A stretch of 64,000 bases of DNA from Pinus tabuliformis (GCA_031772625.1 CM062818.1:216621742-216685741); one strand, 5' to 3'. Shown: positions 9,244-21,226, counted from the stretch's first letter. Numbers and translations are program-made. The notes: generated from the sequence alone by a model not told the origin.

Positions 9244-10926
9244 ATGGTCAACGAGGGGTCCATTGGGACCCCTTCTTTTAAACAAATAGTCATGTAGAAG
9301 CAGAAACTAACAGCGTAGGAAGGAGTCAGAATTTCAGGATACGAGAGACTCAAGCAGAACAACGGGAAAAACAAAGAGAAAAAACAAGAAGAGGGCAGAG
9401 GACCCAGCAGCAACCCACAAACCAATGAAAAAGAAGTTGAGGGACTGGAGAATAATGGAAAAAATGCCACGACCGGACAAAAACTCACAGATCATAATGA
9501 GAAGCAGTCAAAGGAGAAGGGGGAACAAAGGGAAGGCCCCCAGGGGAAAGAAGGAATGGAAGGTGAAACCAGCTCGAACCCCAGCAACCACCCAACAACG
9601 AACGGAACCTGCAAACCTAAGAAAGCAGAGACCCTCAGAGTTGTCATAGTAGATCCGGAGATCCAAGCTTATCGAGAGCACATGGCAGAGCATGCAGTCA
9701 TTTGCAAGTTTATGGGCTTATGGCCATCTGAAAGAGCTCTATGTCAATGGATACGACAACAATGGAAACCCAAGGGCGATGTGAAACTACACTTAGGAGC
9801 AAAAGGTTTCTTTACTGTAGTCTTCACCAGCCTAGAAGACAAGGACAAAATTTTTGATGGAGGCCCGTATTTGTTAGCTTTAGCGGGTCTATACATGCGT
9901 CCATGGAAACCAAATTTTGTTCCAGAAAGGGAAACTTTCACTTAGGTACCAGTATGGATAAGGCTGTTTTCTCTTCCCATAGACTACTGGGGTATCTCAG
10001 CACTGAAACAAATTAGGGATCGGCTGGGTACTTTTGTCAAGGCCTCAGAAGCGACCATACAAAGAAAATACACCTCATGTGCAAGAATATGCGTGGAAAT
10101 GGATGTATCTGGTGCTCTACATGAGGGTCTATGGCTAGAGTACAGGGATGAGGATTACTTCCAAGCAATAGATTATGAACAAATTCATTTTCGCTGCCGA
10201 AAATGTCATGAGCATGGACATCTAATGAGGGAATGCCATCTAAACAAACAAGAACAAGCTATTAAAATAGAGCAAGCAGATAGAGGCAGAGACAACTTTG
10301 TAAAACCCAAGATAAGACAAAGAGCCAACCGAAGAAGAACAAACAGAATAGAAATAGAACGAGGGAACCACATGAACACTTTTGAAGTCTTAGAGTTAGA
10401 CAAAGAATCAGAGGATCTGAATAAAGCTCTCACCTCCAATGGAGGGACAACAGGTAATACGGGGCAAACTACAAAAGAAACATAAGAAACCATGATTAGC
10501 ACAGAAGTCCAAATGAAGGAGCAAACAGAAGAACCTGAGGAGGATGCAGATATGCTCACCAGCGATGGAGGAAGCGATGATTTAGAACTGGAGGAGGTGC
10601 TAGCAAAGGAAGGAATGAACCTACCAGTCATGGCAGAAAACTGGAAGTCTCAAGGCATAGAAAATGTGTGGGAGGAAAAAATCAGAAAGGTTAATGAGCT
10701 ATTCATTGCAAGGCAAAAAGTAGAGTTAGAAAGACAAAGTAGAAAGTTAGGTATAGCAAGAGGAGCTGGGAACCAATCAAAGAGGCTTCTCTGCAACTCA
10801 ACAAGATCTAAGCAAAAAAAGAAGAGAGGAAGGAGAACAAGTGGTGAAGTTTTGCAGGAGCTTGGAATATTAATGATAAATTCAGGGAAGATGAAGGCTC
10901 TAGATGCCTTCCCATTTTACCAATAA
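9244..10926 (+). pseudogene. LINE ORF1, nucleic-acid-binding Gag-like protein
   Basis: ORF1 proteins bind the LINE RNA and accompany it to the target site. The first in-frame ATG after the 5' end is at 9244 (MVNEGSIGTPSFKQ), leaving a 5' UTR of about 146 bases. A basic, glutamine- and lysine-rich region follows. A DUF4283-like domain runs from about 9640 to 10110 (VVIVDPEIQ, then VPVWIRLFSLPIDYWGISAL). A CCHC zinc knuckle (CRKCHEHGHLMREC) lies at 10192-10233, and an acidic tail ends at the TAA at 10924. Premature stops in the same frame lie at 9295 (TAG), 9316 (TAG), 9943 (TAG) and 10483 (TAA). Each could come from a CAG or CAA codon by one C-to-T change. ORF2 starts 15 bases downstream in the same frame. 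Confidence 0.85.
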
Positions 10927-10941
10927 TTCTTCTAGTTAATC

Positions 10942-13900
10942 ATGAAAATCATATCATGGAATGCAAGAGGGCTAAACAACCAAGCAAAGCAGAGAATTCT
11001 GAAAAGAAAATTTCAGAAAGAAAAACCAGATATCTTTTTCATTCAAGAAACTAAAAGCAGCAATACAAGCATGGCTAACATCACAAAGAAGCTTGGAAAT
11101 CACATTAATTACATGGAAGTAGAAAGTCAGGGGCGAGAAGGAGGTTTAGTCACGATGTGGGACTCAAGAATGTTTCAAGTCATATCAGCAGAAGCAACCA
11201 GAGCATTTATAGCCGTGGAAGCCCAACCCACAGGTAACTCTGAATCCTTCTTATGTATAAATGTTTATGGATGCCAGAATATAGAGGATAAAATAACCTT
11301 GCTGAATTCTCTGTCAAGTTTAATTTCTAGACATCCTTATTCCAAATGCATTATGGGGGGTGACTTTAACATGATAACCACTCTTCTGGAGAAGAAAGGG
11401 GGAATAAGAAAACTCAGTAGGGATGCAGAATTATTTACAAATTTCATTGATAATGCTAAACTGGTGGATATCCCACCTAAGAGTGGCAGTTATACATGGA
11501 ATAATAGACGAGGGGGAGATAGGCTGATTGCCTCTCGTCTGGACAAATTCATCATCTCAGAGAGCATCATTATGAATGGTATTCTAGTTGAGTCAGACAT
11601 CCTTCCAAGTGGAGGATCTGACCACTGGCCAATATCTTTAATAACAGCTATCCATGGCACCCCAAGGAATAAACCTTTGAGATTCGAAAAATTTTGGTTG
11701 GATCACCCCAAATTCCTCATTCTGGTAGAGAAATGCTGGTCTGAACCGGTGATTGGAGGGGGTTCCAAAATGTTTAACCTTCAGAAGAAACTAAGGTACA
11801 CTAAAGCCAAAATTAAAGAATGGAACATTACAGAGTTTGGATCTATTTTTAAGGAAAAAACCTTGATAGAAGACAAACTGGAACAGATTCACAAAGAGTG
11901 GGCTTCATGGCTCAACAATGAGGAATCTGCAGAGCAGGAAAGGGATCTAACTAATCAGTGGCATACACACCGCCAGCAGGAAGAGACTCTTTGGAAGCAG
12001 AAATCCAGAATATGGTGGCTTAAAGAGGGTGAGCAGAACACCAAATTTTTTCACAGATCTTCTCTAGATTACAGAAGTGCAAATAGAATTCTAGAAATCA
12101 AGAATGAGAATGAGGAAACTTTAAAGAATCACCGAGACATAGCAGCTTTACTAACTAGGCACTTCAGCAACATTGCCTAGGAACCGCTAGCAAACAGAGA
12201 GGATGCCATAAAGGAGCTCATCTCAACCATCCCCAAAACTATCACCGGAGCTCATAACTCAGCTCTAAGCAGAGAAATAACCTTAGAGGAAGTGGAGGAG
12301 GCTATCCGAAGTATGCCTAGTGATAAGGCCCCTGGACCGGATGGATTCACCATTAATTTTTACAAAGCCTGCTGGAACCTAGTGAAGCATGAAATATGGG
12401 AAGTTGTTGAGGACTCTAGGAAATCTGGTACCATCCTCAAATCTCTCAACTCAACCTTCATAGCACTTATCCCAAAGATGGAAGAAGAAAACTCTCCTGA
12501 GAAGTTCAGACCAATTGCTTTCTGTAATGTCATCTATAAAATTATTTCAAAAGTTATAGCTAACAGACTAAAGCCTATTCTTGCTGGCCTCATATCAGAA
12601 GAGCAATCCGGGTATGTCGAAGGGAGACAGATCTTAGACAATATTCTTCTAGCTCAAGAAATGATTGACACCCTGCAAACTAGGAAATTAGAAGGAATGC
12701 TAATGCAGCTTGATCTATCGAAAGCCTATGACAAAGTTAGTTGGCAATATCTAGAAGCCATTCTAAAAGCCTTCGGTTTTTGCAAACTATGGATCAATTG
12801 GATCTTAGCCCTTATTAAGTCCTCCAGATTCTCAATCCTTGTCAATGGATCTCCCTCTGAACCCTTTTCACCTACTCGGGGAATCAGGCAAGGGGACCCT
12901 CTCTCCCCCTTCCTGTTTGTTATCCTCATGGAAGGTCTCAACAGACTTATAGCCAAAGGAAAAAGAGAGGGGAAAATCAGGGGCCTTCAGCCTATCCAAT
13001 CTCTACCAGCAACAACACACCAACAATTTGTGGATGATACGATGTTACATGGAACTCCCACAGTGAAAGAGGCTCTAGCTTATAAGAAAATCCTTGATCT
13101 TTTCAGCAAGGCGTCCAGAATGGAAATTAATTTTTCCAAATCCACGATTTACTTCTTTCACACTCATCCAGCTATTCAGAAGCACCTCTCTAATATACTT
13201 GGATTTAGAAAAGGGTGTCTACCTTCAAGATATTTGGGAGCACCGTTAACTCTCAAACCCTGGCAAAAAGTGCACTGGGAGAGAATTTTAGCTAACCTGG
13301 AGAAAAGGTGCTAGCACTGGACATACATAGCACTTAATTTTGCGGGGAGACTAGTTCTCACAAAGGCAGTTCTGCAAGCTATACCTCAGTACTTACTATC
13401 CATGCTGTCATCCCCCAAGGGAATCCTCCAACAAATTAGATCAATCCAAAGATCCTTTTTATGGAATGGTGATGGGGAGAAGAAAAAATGGGCGCTTGTA
13501 GCATGGCATAAACTCTGCAAACCAAAAATTATGGGAGGCCTAAATCTAGTGGATCCTTCAATCATCAACATGACCTGTGGTGCTAAACTCTGGTGGCGAT
13601 GGATAAAAGAGCCCCATCTCCCACGGGCAAGACATTGGAAAGAGAAATACACCCCCGAATACAATAGTCATGATCTTATTAGGCTTCAGGAGGTTCCTGA
13701 GGGATCACCCATATGGAATCTTGCCCGCAAAAATCGCAACTTGGTACAGCAAAACAGTTTCTGGGAAATCCGGAATGGGCATTCAGCGCTTTTTTGGGAA
13801 GATGCTTGGCAGCAACTCCCAAAACTGGAAAATCTCGAACTCGATCATCTCAAGCAGAAGTGTCAACACGAAGGTCGTTACAGAGTTAACCAATACTAGA

Positions 13901-15285
13901 ACTGGAACAGCAGGGATCCCATCTGGAGAGAATGGATAAACTTCGACTTAGATAATAGGAATGGGGAAGATGACAGTTCAAAGCATCTAATTGACCAACT
14001 ACTCAAAAGGAAAATAAGGAATACGGACGAACAAGACCAGCTTAGATGGGGAATGAAGGGTAACGGAAATTTCTCACTCAAGGAAGCCAGGGAACTGATA
14101 GAAATTGCAGAGCAAAGGGAGGTTTCACCTTGGAGTCAAAACGTGTGGGACGGCCTGTTTTGGCCAAAAATCAAAACTTTCCTCTGGCTCTTAATGAGGA
14201 AAAAAACCTTAACATGGGAAAATCTACGCAGCAAAGGCTTTCATGGGCCGTCTAGATGCCCAATGTGCATGGCAGAGGAAGAGACAATGAATCATTTATT
14301 TAATTCCTGTGACTGGGCTTGCCAGTTATGGAATTGGGCGGAGGGTATAATGCTAAACTGTAACAGAAATAGGGAGTCCATTCAGGATATTATACAAAAT
14401 TGGCAAAAAAAATTCTCAAAAAACTCCAGGGTCAACAACATTTGGAAAGTTATGCCCGGTTTTTTAACATGGACCGTTTGGAAGGAGCGTAACAGGAGAA
14501 TATTCCAAGATGAATACAGAAACACAGAGCATGCCATAGACACTCTCATGAGAAATATTAAACAGTTAATTCAAGTAAAAGTGAAAGAGGAAACTAATGA
14601 GAAGCCGTCATCTAGTGACTTACAGATTTTAAAACTCTTCCAGCTGCACACCAACCGGAGCATGGCTACATCGAGAAGTCAGCAAAGCCCGCAGTCTGAG
14701 TTTAGTAGTTGGAATTACCCGTCGGTGGGATGGCTGAAGTTGAATTTTGATGGCGCATCCAGAGGAAACCCTGGGATGGCAGGTATCGGATGAATCATAA
14801 GAGACCATAAAGGAGACATTCTTCATATTTACTGCAAAGCACTGGGAGAAGGGACGAATAATGAAATGGAGTTTGCAGCTTTAGAACAGGGACTACGGAT
14901 TCTAAAAGACATGCAAAATTATACAGTGATGGTAGAAGGTGACTCAGCCCTGGTAATCTTTGTGGCTAAGAGAATCTTTGGCGGAACCAAAGCAAGCAAA
15001 GCCACGAAGCATTGGAGATTAGCAAAGGTGACGGAAAACATAGATGAGTTGATCAGCGGCATGAGAGGGTTAGTCTTCCAGGCGGTGAGACGCAAGGCGA
15101 ATGCGATTGTCGACCACCTAGTAAACCATGGCATCGATAACCAAAATAAGGAATGGGACAGCTGTTGGCAGCAGGTGAACTGCCCAAACTTGAAAAGGAA
15201 GTGCATCCAGCTGGCCGAACAAGACAAGGATAATGCCAACCGGGCTCAACCGGAAGGCGTTCTGACACCAAGCTTTTTTTCATGA
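10942..15285 (+). pseudogene. LINE ORF2, endonuclease / reverse transcriptase / RNase H
   Basis: ORF2 nicks target DNA and reverse-transcribes the LINE RNA from the nick. Domains in order: an AP-like endonuclease (10942 to about 11650: SWNARGLNNQ, FIQETKSS, GGDFNMI, SRLDKFI, SDHWPI); RT (about 12290-13310: KAPGPDGFT, LDLSKAYDKVSW, GIRQGDPLSPFLF, FVDD where FADD is usual); a zf-RVT zinc motif (about 14160-14340: CPMCMAEEETMNHLFNSC); and RNase H (about 14730-15165: LNFDGASRGNPGMAGIG, NNEMEFAALEQGL, VEGDSALV, ANAIVDHL) with all four acidic positions present. Premature stops are at 12178, 13312 and 13897 (TAG) and 14791 (TGA), with no frameshift. The enzyme is dead as it stands. The RNase H places it among plant L1 elements that carry this domain. 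Confidence 0.92.
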
Positions 15286-15395
15286 TGAAGAATAAATGAG
15301 TGGATACGGACATTAAAAGTTGGTAGAAAACAAAAAGACAGGTAATTCCGGTGCGTTTATGGCAACAGAAGGGGAATAAAGGGAACAAATCTAAT

Positions 15396-16313
15396 ATGAT
15401 GGGCCGCAACGATCACCACCATCACCACAGCAAGTTGGAGGACACATGGCAATTTCTAATTAGAGAAGGAGGTGGCAACATTGATGTCAAAGGTTTGATA
15501 CATCACTCGGAAAACACAGTTCAAAGCAGAAACAATTATGTCAATACATCCACGTCGTTTCGGGAGAATCGGTTGGGCATGAGCAATATCCTCCAGATCA
15601 ACTATTTAGAAACGAGTGGAGGCATGAACATGAACAGAATTTTGCAGTGCATTGCTCCGGTTCATTTACTTTCGGCTCTCAGTGCCAGGTCTTACGTTGC
15701 AAGTGTTAGGATAAATATGGAAGGTGATGGCTGCCGTAGTGCTACTGCGAACATGGAACTCAAGACAGCAAGGGAAATGTATGAAACCAGAACCGTGTCG
15801 AAGAACAAACGCAAATTGTCTGAATTGGAGGCCTTTGTGAAAGAAGAAGAACAAAAGCGGTCGGAGCAGGATATAGCGCACGAAGTAGACTAGCTTCAAG
15901 ATCCTGGCACAGTTACTAAGCGCGCAACTCAGTTTGTGCGTACTCAAGCAGAAAGCTGGAGAGTTAAAACCCTGTTGGCTCGTGCTCTGGATGCAACAGA
16001 AGATAGTAAAAGGCTCGCTCAGAATGACCAGGTAATCTCGGAGGCACAGATGAAAAGTATATATGGCATTTATGAAGCTTTGGATTTCAAAGTCACTGCA
16101 GTGCATGAGATGGTTGACTCTCTGTCCAATAAATTAACGGTGGTCATTAACCTCCTTAGGCAGATGCTCAGTCCAGAAGCAAGACAAACTGGAGGCATGT
16201 CGCAAGAAAAGCAGGAGGAATGTCGCAGCTATCACTCCCTGAAAGCAAGAGTTGATAGCCATGTGCTGGAACAGGCCTTGGATATGGTGAGCAGGTTCGA
16301 GCAGTCACTTTAA
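15396..16313 (+). pseudogene. Third open frame in the LINE 3' region, unknown
   Basis: After ORF2, in a different frame, a frame of 305 codons runs from ATG 15396 (a second ATG follows at 15399) to TAA 16311, interrupted once by TAG at 15891. The N-terminus has a five-histidine run (NDHHHHHSKLEDTW). The middle is neutral. The last 170 residues are rich in E, K, Q, R and L (KNKRKLSELEAFVKEEEQ; MVDSLSNKLTVVINLLRQM) and look helical, perhaps coiled coil. I recognise no family. Plant L1 elements normally have two ORFs, so this may be a true ORF3, a host exon picked up by 3' transduction, or chance. The single TAG matches the decay seen in ORF1 and ORF2, which suggests that the frame was open at insertion. 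Confidence 0.5.
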
Positions 16314-16651
16314 TATTTGTGTTCTGTTGTTATCTCTCATCCTTCTTACCCGGATGTTCATATATCCTGATCGGTTTTTCTTGGGTCTCCCCAAAATATG
16401 GGATTTTGTCATTACCATAGTCTATGCGGGTTGAAGGAGTGCGGTCCTCGTTTTAGTATCTTCTATTCACAGGCGTTGTTAGATAGCAGGAACAACCACC
16501 CTGCGTGGTGTGCAGTTGATAGTTTTATGTGGTTTTTAGGGTTGCGAATCAGAATGTTTGGCTTGTTTCCTTCAGGCCTCGATCTGCTAGTGCAGATTTT
16601 TTGTACTATATGTTTTCTCTGTTAATATAAACCTCTGACTTACACAAAAAA
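16314..16651 (+). other. LINE 3' untranslated region and short A tail
   Basis: A pyrimidine-rich stretch (TTGTACTATATGTTTTCTC) leads to TTAATATAAACC and ends in CACAAAAAA directly before the right TSD. This style of ending is common in plant L1 elements and marks the true 3' end. Confidence 0.8.
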
Positions 16652-16671
16652 TGATAACAGTGGCTCCACTT
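16652..16671. repeat. Target-site duplication, right copy, of the LINE
   Basis: Identical over 20 bases to 9078-9097. The Ty3 sequence resumes immediately after it. Confidence 0.95.
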
Positions 16672-16887
16672 GAGATACTGTGCTCCTGTAGTACACTAAG
16701 AACTCACAGGTCTAGTGCTTTGTCCATTTTATGAAAAACATAGATTTGCTTGACGAGCATTTCTTTCCAGCTTCTTGGGCCTTCACCTCGGGCTTGAGCT
16801 TTCTGTTCAGCTTGTCATTATTTGCAACAAAAGAAAAACTGATAAAATGGGTATATACAATGTTGTGAGAAACTGGCAGAATTTTGA

Positions 16888-18036
16888 TCAATAATAATTC
16901 TTTAGGAACCTGCCATTGACAAGTCCTCCAGCATATGGTTTTCCATCAATCTCTTGCAGAATGTAAGTATTATTTCCATGAAAAGCAGAAATTTGATATG
17001 GCCCTTTCCACAAATTTTCAAATTTACCATGCTTACCTTTTTCTTCAATTCTAGCTTCCCATTTCAACACTCTATCATGGATCTGAAAGGTAACTTCTTT
17101 GATCTTTTTATCAAATTTTCTCTTGATTCTCTTCTGACTTTGTTGATGACTGTCAAACACCTCATTTCTTTTCTCCTACAAGGCTATCAGCTGATTGATT
17201 CTTCTTTGTACAACATTTGGTTCCTCCTCTAATCCTTGAATCAACTTCATCATAGGCACTCCAAGGGACATTGGAAATATGGCTACAACACCGTATACTA
17301 ACTCATATGGCGATGTTCCAATGGATCTCTCTGTACAAATCCGGTCAGCCCACAAAGCATACTTTAATTTTAAATGCCAAGCTTTCTTATTTTCCTGCAA
17401 CAGCCTCTTAATGATTCTTACAAGTCTCTTGTTTGATGATTCAGCAAGGCCATCTCCTTGCGGATAATAAGTAGTAGAATCCCCAAGAGAAATGTGATAC
17501 TGATGACAAAAATTAATCATCTTCTTGGACTTAAAAGCTTGAGCATTGTCAGTTATAATCTTCATTGGACAACCAAATCTTGATAATATATTATTTTCTA
17601 AGAAAGAGATAGTAACTGAATCATTTGCTTGCCTTGTTGGGACCGCTTCTATCCATTTGGTAAAGTAATCAGTGGTTGTGAGAATCCAACGATGCTGACC
17701 TGATGAAGAAGAATGGATTTCCCCTATAAAATCTAATCCTCGTTGCTGGAAAGGCACTTCAACATATATGGGAACCAAAGGCAGTGGCATAAGCTTCCTC
17801 TTTCCTTCAAACACTTGACATTCATGACATGTAGCAATCTTTTTATAAATATCTCTGAACATAGTTTGCCAAAAATAGCCAGCCCTCAAGATCTTGTTTG
17901 CAGTAGCTTTCCAATAGTGATGTCCTCCACAATCTCCCTTATGGAATTCATCAGTGACTTTATCAGCTTCTTCTTCAATGAGGCAATTTAACAATATCCC
18001 TCCTGCATCTTTCCAAAACAAATTTTGGTCATACAC
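16888..18036 (-). pseudogene. Integrase region of the second Tat-like element
   Basis: The minus strand encodes a Ty3 integrase, which inserts the DNA copy into the genome. A zinc-binding N-terminus (GDCGGHHYWKATANKILRAG, then CHECQVF) lies at about 17795-17960. The DDE core follows, with LDFIGE (about 17724), ITDNAQAF (about 17555) and GLAESSNKR (about 17440). A C-terminal domain lies at 16888-17160 (VLKWEARIEEKG, FENLWKGPYQI). The core frame alone spans 286 residues. Tat-type integrases have this arrangement and no chromodomain is seen. The region is fossil, with few breaks. Confidence 0.85.
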
Positions 18037-18066
18037 AAAATATCTTAGAGATTTCAGCTTGACAAA

Positions 18067-18318
18067 CTAGGCTTTGGATTTTGAAAGATTAGCAGGGGCT
18101 CTATTATGCTGCAAAACAAATGCTACATCCTTGTACCATTCTGAAAGCAAGAATTTTTCATTTATTTGGACCAATTCCTCTTCATTTTCAGAAATTTCTG
18201 AGATCTCTGTACTCAAGTTAATATCAAGACAGTCCAAATTTGATTGTGTCAGCAGCTTGGCTAAGCCTTGACCCTTTACCAACTTTGTGGGTTTAATCTC
18301 AATTTCATATTCTAACAA
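18067..18318 (-). pseudogene. RNase H / connection tail before integrase
   Basis: An 83-residue piece beginning MLEYEIEIKPTKLVKGQGLAKLL matches the end of a Ty3 RNase H and the spacer leading into integrase. Everything upstream of it in the element is missing from the window. Confidence 0.65.
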
Positions 18319-18357
18319 TTTTGCTATCCATTTGCCCCTTTTTAAATATCTTTCTTC

Positions 18358-18462
<105 letters not shown>

Positions 18463-18559
18463 ATATAAAATTATAATTAATTAATTTTACCTTAATCTAA
18501 AAAATTATTTTTAAACTTATCATATCTATAATATAAAATTATATTAATTAATAATAATA

Positions 18560-19893
18560 TAAATAATTCCCAAATGCGGGTGCACATCACAGTTAATAGG
18601 TTGGTGACAGAACGGGATGGCAAGTGGCCTTGCCACATGGCCCTCCATAATCCTGCACACCAATCCATAAAATGTATTAACATTGGCCATAAATGGCAAT
18701 TAAGCTGGCACTGTCTTCAAACCGCCTGCATCTACCCGCCTCGGCTCGGCTCAATGATGACTTCTGGTAATATTAACTCCACTGCCCCAGTCTCTAATCC
18801 CCTACCTCTGCAATGCCAATTTCCTTTGGCAGCAGCGGAACCAAGCTCTCGCACTGCTACGAGTAGGCGTTGCAGCATTCTTAGCCGCATTAATCTTGAC
18901 CCGAGCATTCATTTTACTGAAAGCCTAGTCTGCAATTTCATCTTCCACCCCGTGTCTACAGCTAATCCTTCCTCTGAGCCAACCTCTAAACCTGTTTCCC
19001 CTGGCATCAATATGCCCATAACTCACCATTGAATGCGTAGTCGAAGAGGGGGTAGCAGAGGTAGATTGTCCCACTGTCCTTCGTCTCTGGCCTCTGACAC
19101 CTCCTCCGCTTCGGCTCAACTGCCTTCAGACCACTACCCAAATACTCACAGCGGTAGAGGCCACTCACGACCTCTCAGCCTCCAACCGACGCATTCTGAC
19201 TTGCAACCCACGAGGAGGAGCCAGCCACATAAGGTGGACGTCATACCAGCGTTGAGCCAGCCAGGGTCAAGGGGAGAGACACTGCGCAAGGGCGAAGTAT
19301 GACACTTCTCCGGACAAGCAAACTGAGGAGGGGAAGGACCATGACCATCAAGAAGAAGACGACATGGATCACTACAGATTTTTTGTCATGGAGGAACACC
19401 TGGAGCAACGGGAAGATGACACAGGAGCAGCGCAGCAGGCAGAAGGCGCCATGGATGAATACAGGTGTTTCGTTGTTGAGGAACTCTTGTTGCCACTGCA
19501 TAACACCTAACGTTCAAGCATGAAACCTGACCGGCCACACAACTTGCCACGTGTCTTCAAGTCTTAGGTTCCGAGAATTACGATATCTGGTTTTTTTGGG
19601 GTTTCTAGAAAAACTTGCTGTCATATGGTTACTTTGATGATTTTATTTTTTATTTTTTATTTTAATTTTTTTGTTTAAAAAATTGGTTAAATACTATGCA
19701 TAATTGTTGGTTTCCTTTGCGTGGGTAGCAAGATAATACCTGCAATTTTATTTTTGAACTGGACTGGTTTCCCATTATGGGTAGTCCAAACCTTGTTTTG
19801 CTGATTTCTGCCGTAACTGATGGCACAGACATACAAAGGCCAAAGCCTTAATGTACCATTATATTTTAGTAATGAAATTTAGCATAACTTTAA

Positions 19894-19927
<34 letters not shown>

Positions 19928-19930
19928 TAA
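18560..19930 (+). mobile_element. Retroposon-like unit with (TAA)n tail, perhaps the 3' end of a LINE
   Basis: A GC-richer block (18570-19540) sits sharply within AT-rich DNA. A plus-strand frame runs 18574-19032 and 19033-19302 with unrecognised content. An overlapping frame ends at TAA 19508 with an acidic tail in which DHYRFFVMEEHL and DEYRCFVVEELL look like an internal duplication. The following 350 bases end in GTAATGAAATTTAGC and a (TAA)n run at about 19892-19926, as retroposon 3' ends do. The 13-base string AATAATAATATAA occurs at both edges and could be a target duplication, but its low complexity makes this weak. A 5'-truncated LINE of another family is my best reading; a decayed host exon is the alternative. 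Confidence 0.4.
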
Positions 19931-20552
19931 TTCTATTACACTACCATCAATATCAATACATAATAACAATTTTGCCACCTAAAAAATATATAATAAATCC
20001 CTCAACAAATTGAGGGCCAATTTGATCACTTCGCTTATATGTGGGAAAATTTGATTTCCATCATTTAACTTAATATAAATACCATAGTATGATCATACAT
20101 ATATATATATACACGAATGTTTAAAATTGGATGTTTAAAATTAAATATAATTTACATGTTTTATATATTTTAAAATTAATTGTGTGTGAGATAAATAATT
20201 TGCCTTTTTTAAGTTAACATTGACATTCAAATTTTAACTTTTGAAAAGAAAAAGAAATAAAAAATTGATTATAAATTATTTAAAATAACAAAATTCTTTA
20301 TAATAAAAAAAAATAATAAATTTAAATAATAATAATTTTTTCCATGATAAAATAATTTAATAGTTTAATTATAAAAAATAAGTTATTTTTAAAATCAATA
20401 AATTATTATTGCAATAATAAGAAAGATAACATAATAGTTAGTATTTACAATTTAATTTAATTAAACTAAAAAACAACAAACACAAAATTTTTATCACAAA
20501 AATAAAACAATTAATAAAATATAATATTGTTAAAAGTCATTATCAAAAATTA

Positions 20553-20608
<56 letters not shown>

Positions 20609-20800
20609 CTTTTTATAATTATAATTATTGAAACATATTTCTAATATAATAATAAGTCATTTTAAATTAAAAATATAGAGAAAAATTAAAACTCATAAAA
20701 ATGAAAAAAAAATAGAAAATAAATAAAACCAAAAACAAAAAATTGATAACTAATAGAAATGAAAGTTACTAAATAGCCCGTAATAAGACCTCAACCAATC
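19931..20800. other. AT-rich non-coding stretch with a (TA)n run
   Basis: No frame, element end or gene is visible. The only ordered feature is a (TA)n tract at about 20555-20605. Confidence 0.6.
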
Positions 20801-21226
20801 ACTTTACAAATAAATCAATTTGAATTGATGTGCGAAATCAAGAATTTACATCATATTTTCGAGCCTGCTAAGGGCATCTAAGACATTAATTGTTTCCCAT
20901 CCATTCCTTGAGAGTTTTCCCCATGATTCTTACAAAGATTTCCCATTACTGGTAGCCTATGGCTATACATTCTAGAAAACATTATTCGAAAACTGAATGG
21001 GAGAACAAATTACTCCTCCATGGGTGTTGGATTGTTAATATCAAGTCCAATGAATTCTTCTTCATTCCTCTAGCCGTTCTCTCCAATTTGAGCTTTAGAT
21101 GTTCAATTTATTGTTTCAGCACATCCACCTTGTCCTCCCGTTGCGAGATGCGCTCCTTTCCAAGTTGCTACTCCTGCATGGTCAAATCCTCCTTTTGTTA
21201 TTGATGGATGCATTGTTGTAGAATTC

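Larger units (their letters stand above)
9098..16651 (+). mobile_element. Full-length L1-type LINE with RNase H, inserted into the Ty3 fossil
   Basis: The 7.55-kb unit is bounded by a perfect 20-base TSD and ends in a short A-run (ACACAAAAAA) after the transcript-like 3' end. It carries ORF1 (DUF4283-like domain and CCHC knuckle), ORF2 (endonuclease, RT, zf-RVT, RNase H) and an extra open frame downstream. ORF1 and ORF2 are in the same frame. By eye it has nine premature stops, seven of them TAG, and no frameshift across almost 7 kb. Together with the perfect TSD this suggests a fairly recent insertion decaying by base substitution. It reads on the plus strand, opposite to the element it interrupts. 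Confidence 0.95.
6341..18345 (-). mobile_element. Second Tat-like Ty3/gypsy fossil, 3' half, split by a LINE
   Basis: Minus strand from 18345 downward: the end of an RNase H or connection domain, integrase, integrase C-terminal domain, then (after the LINE at 9098-16651) an intergenic spacer, a 516-residue accessory ORF and a 3' non-coding segment with two palindromes. The order integrase, accessory ORF, 3' LTR is known in Tat and some other plant LTR lineages. The upstream half (RT, protease, gag) is absent; the element stops at a long (TA)n tract near 18359. I cannot find a clear polypurine tract before 6340, so whether the LTR at 4111-6340 also served this element is open. Pol parts are broken. 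Confidence 0.65.

Noticed and set aside
9096-9488. Minus-strand frame with hydrophobic residues
   Set aside because: It is the antisense of LINE ORF1, whose purine-rich coding gives leucine, serine and phenylalanine on the other strand.
15053-15409. Minus-strand frame over the LINE RNase H
   Set aside because: Antisense shadow; the plus strand carries conserved RNase H residues.
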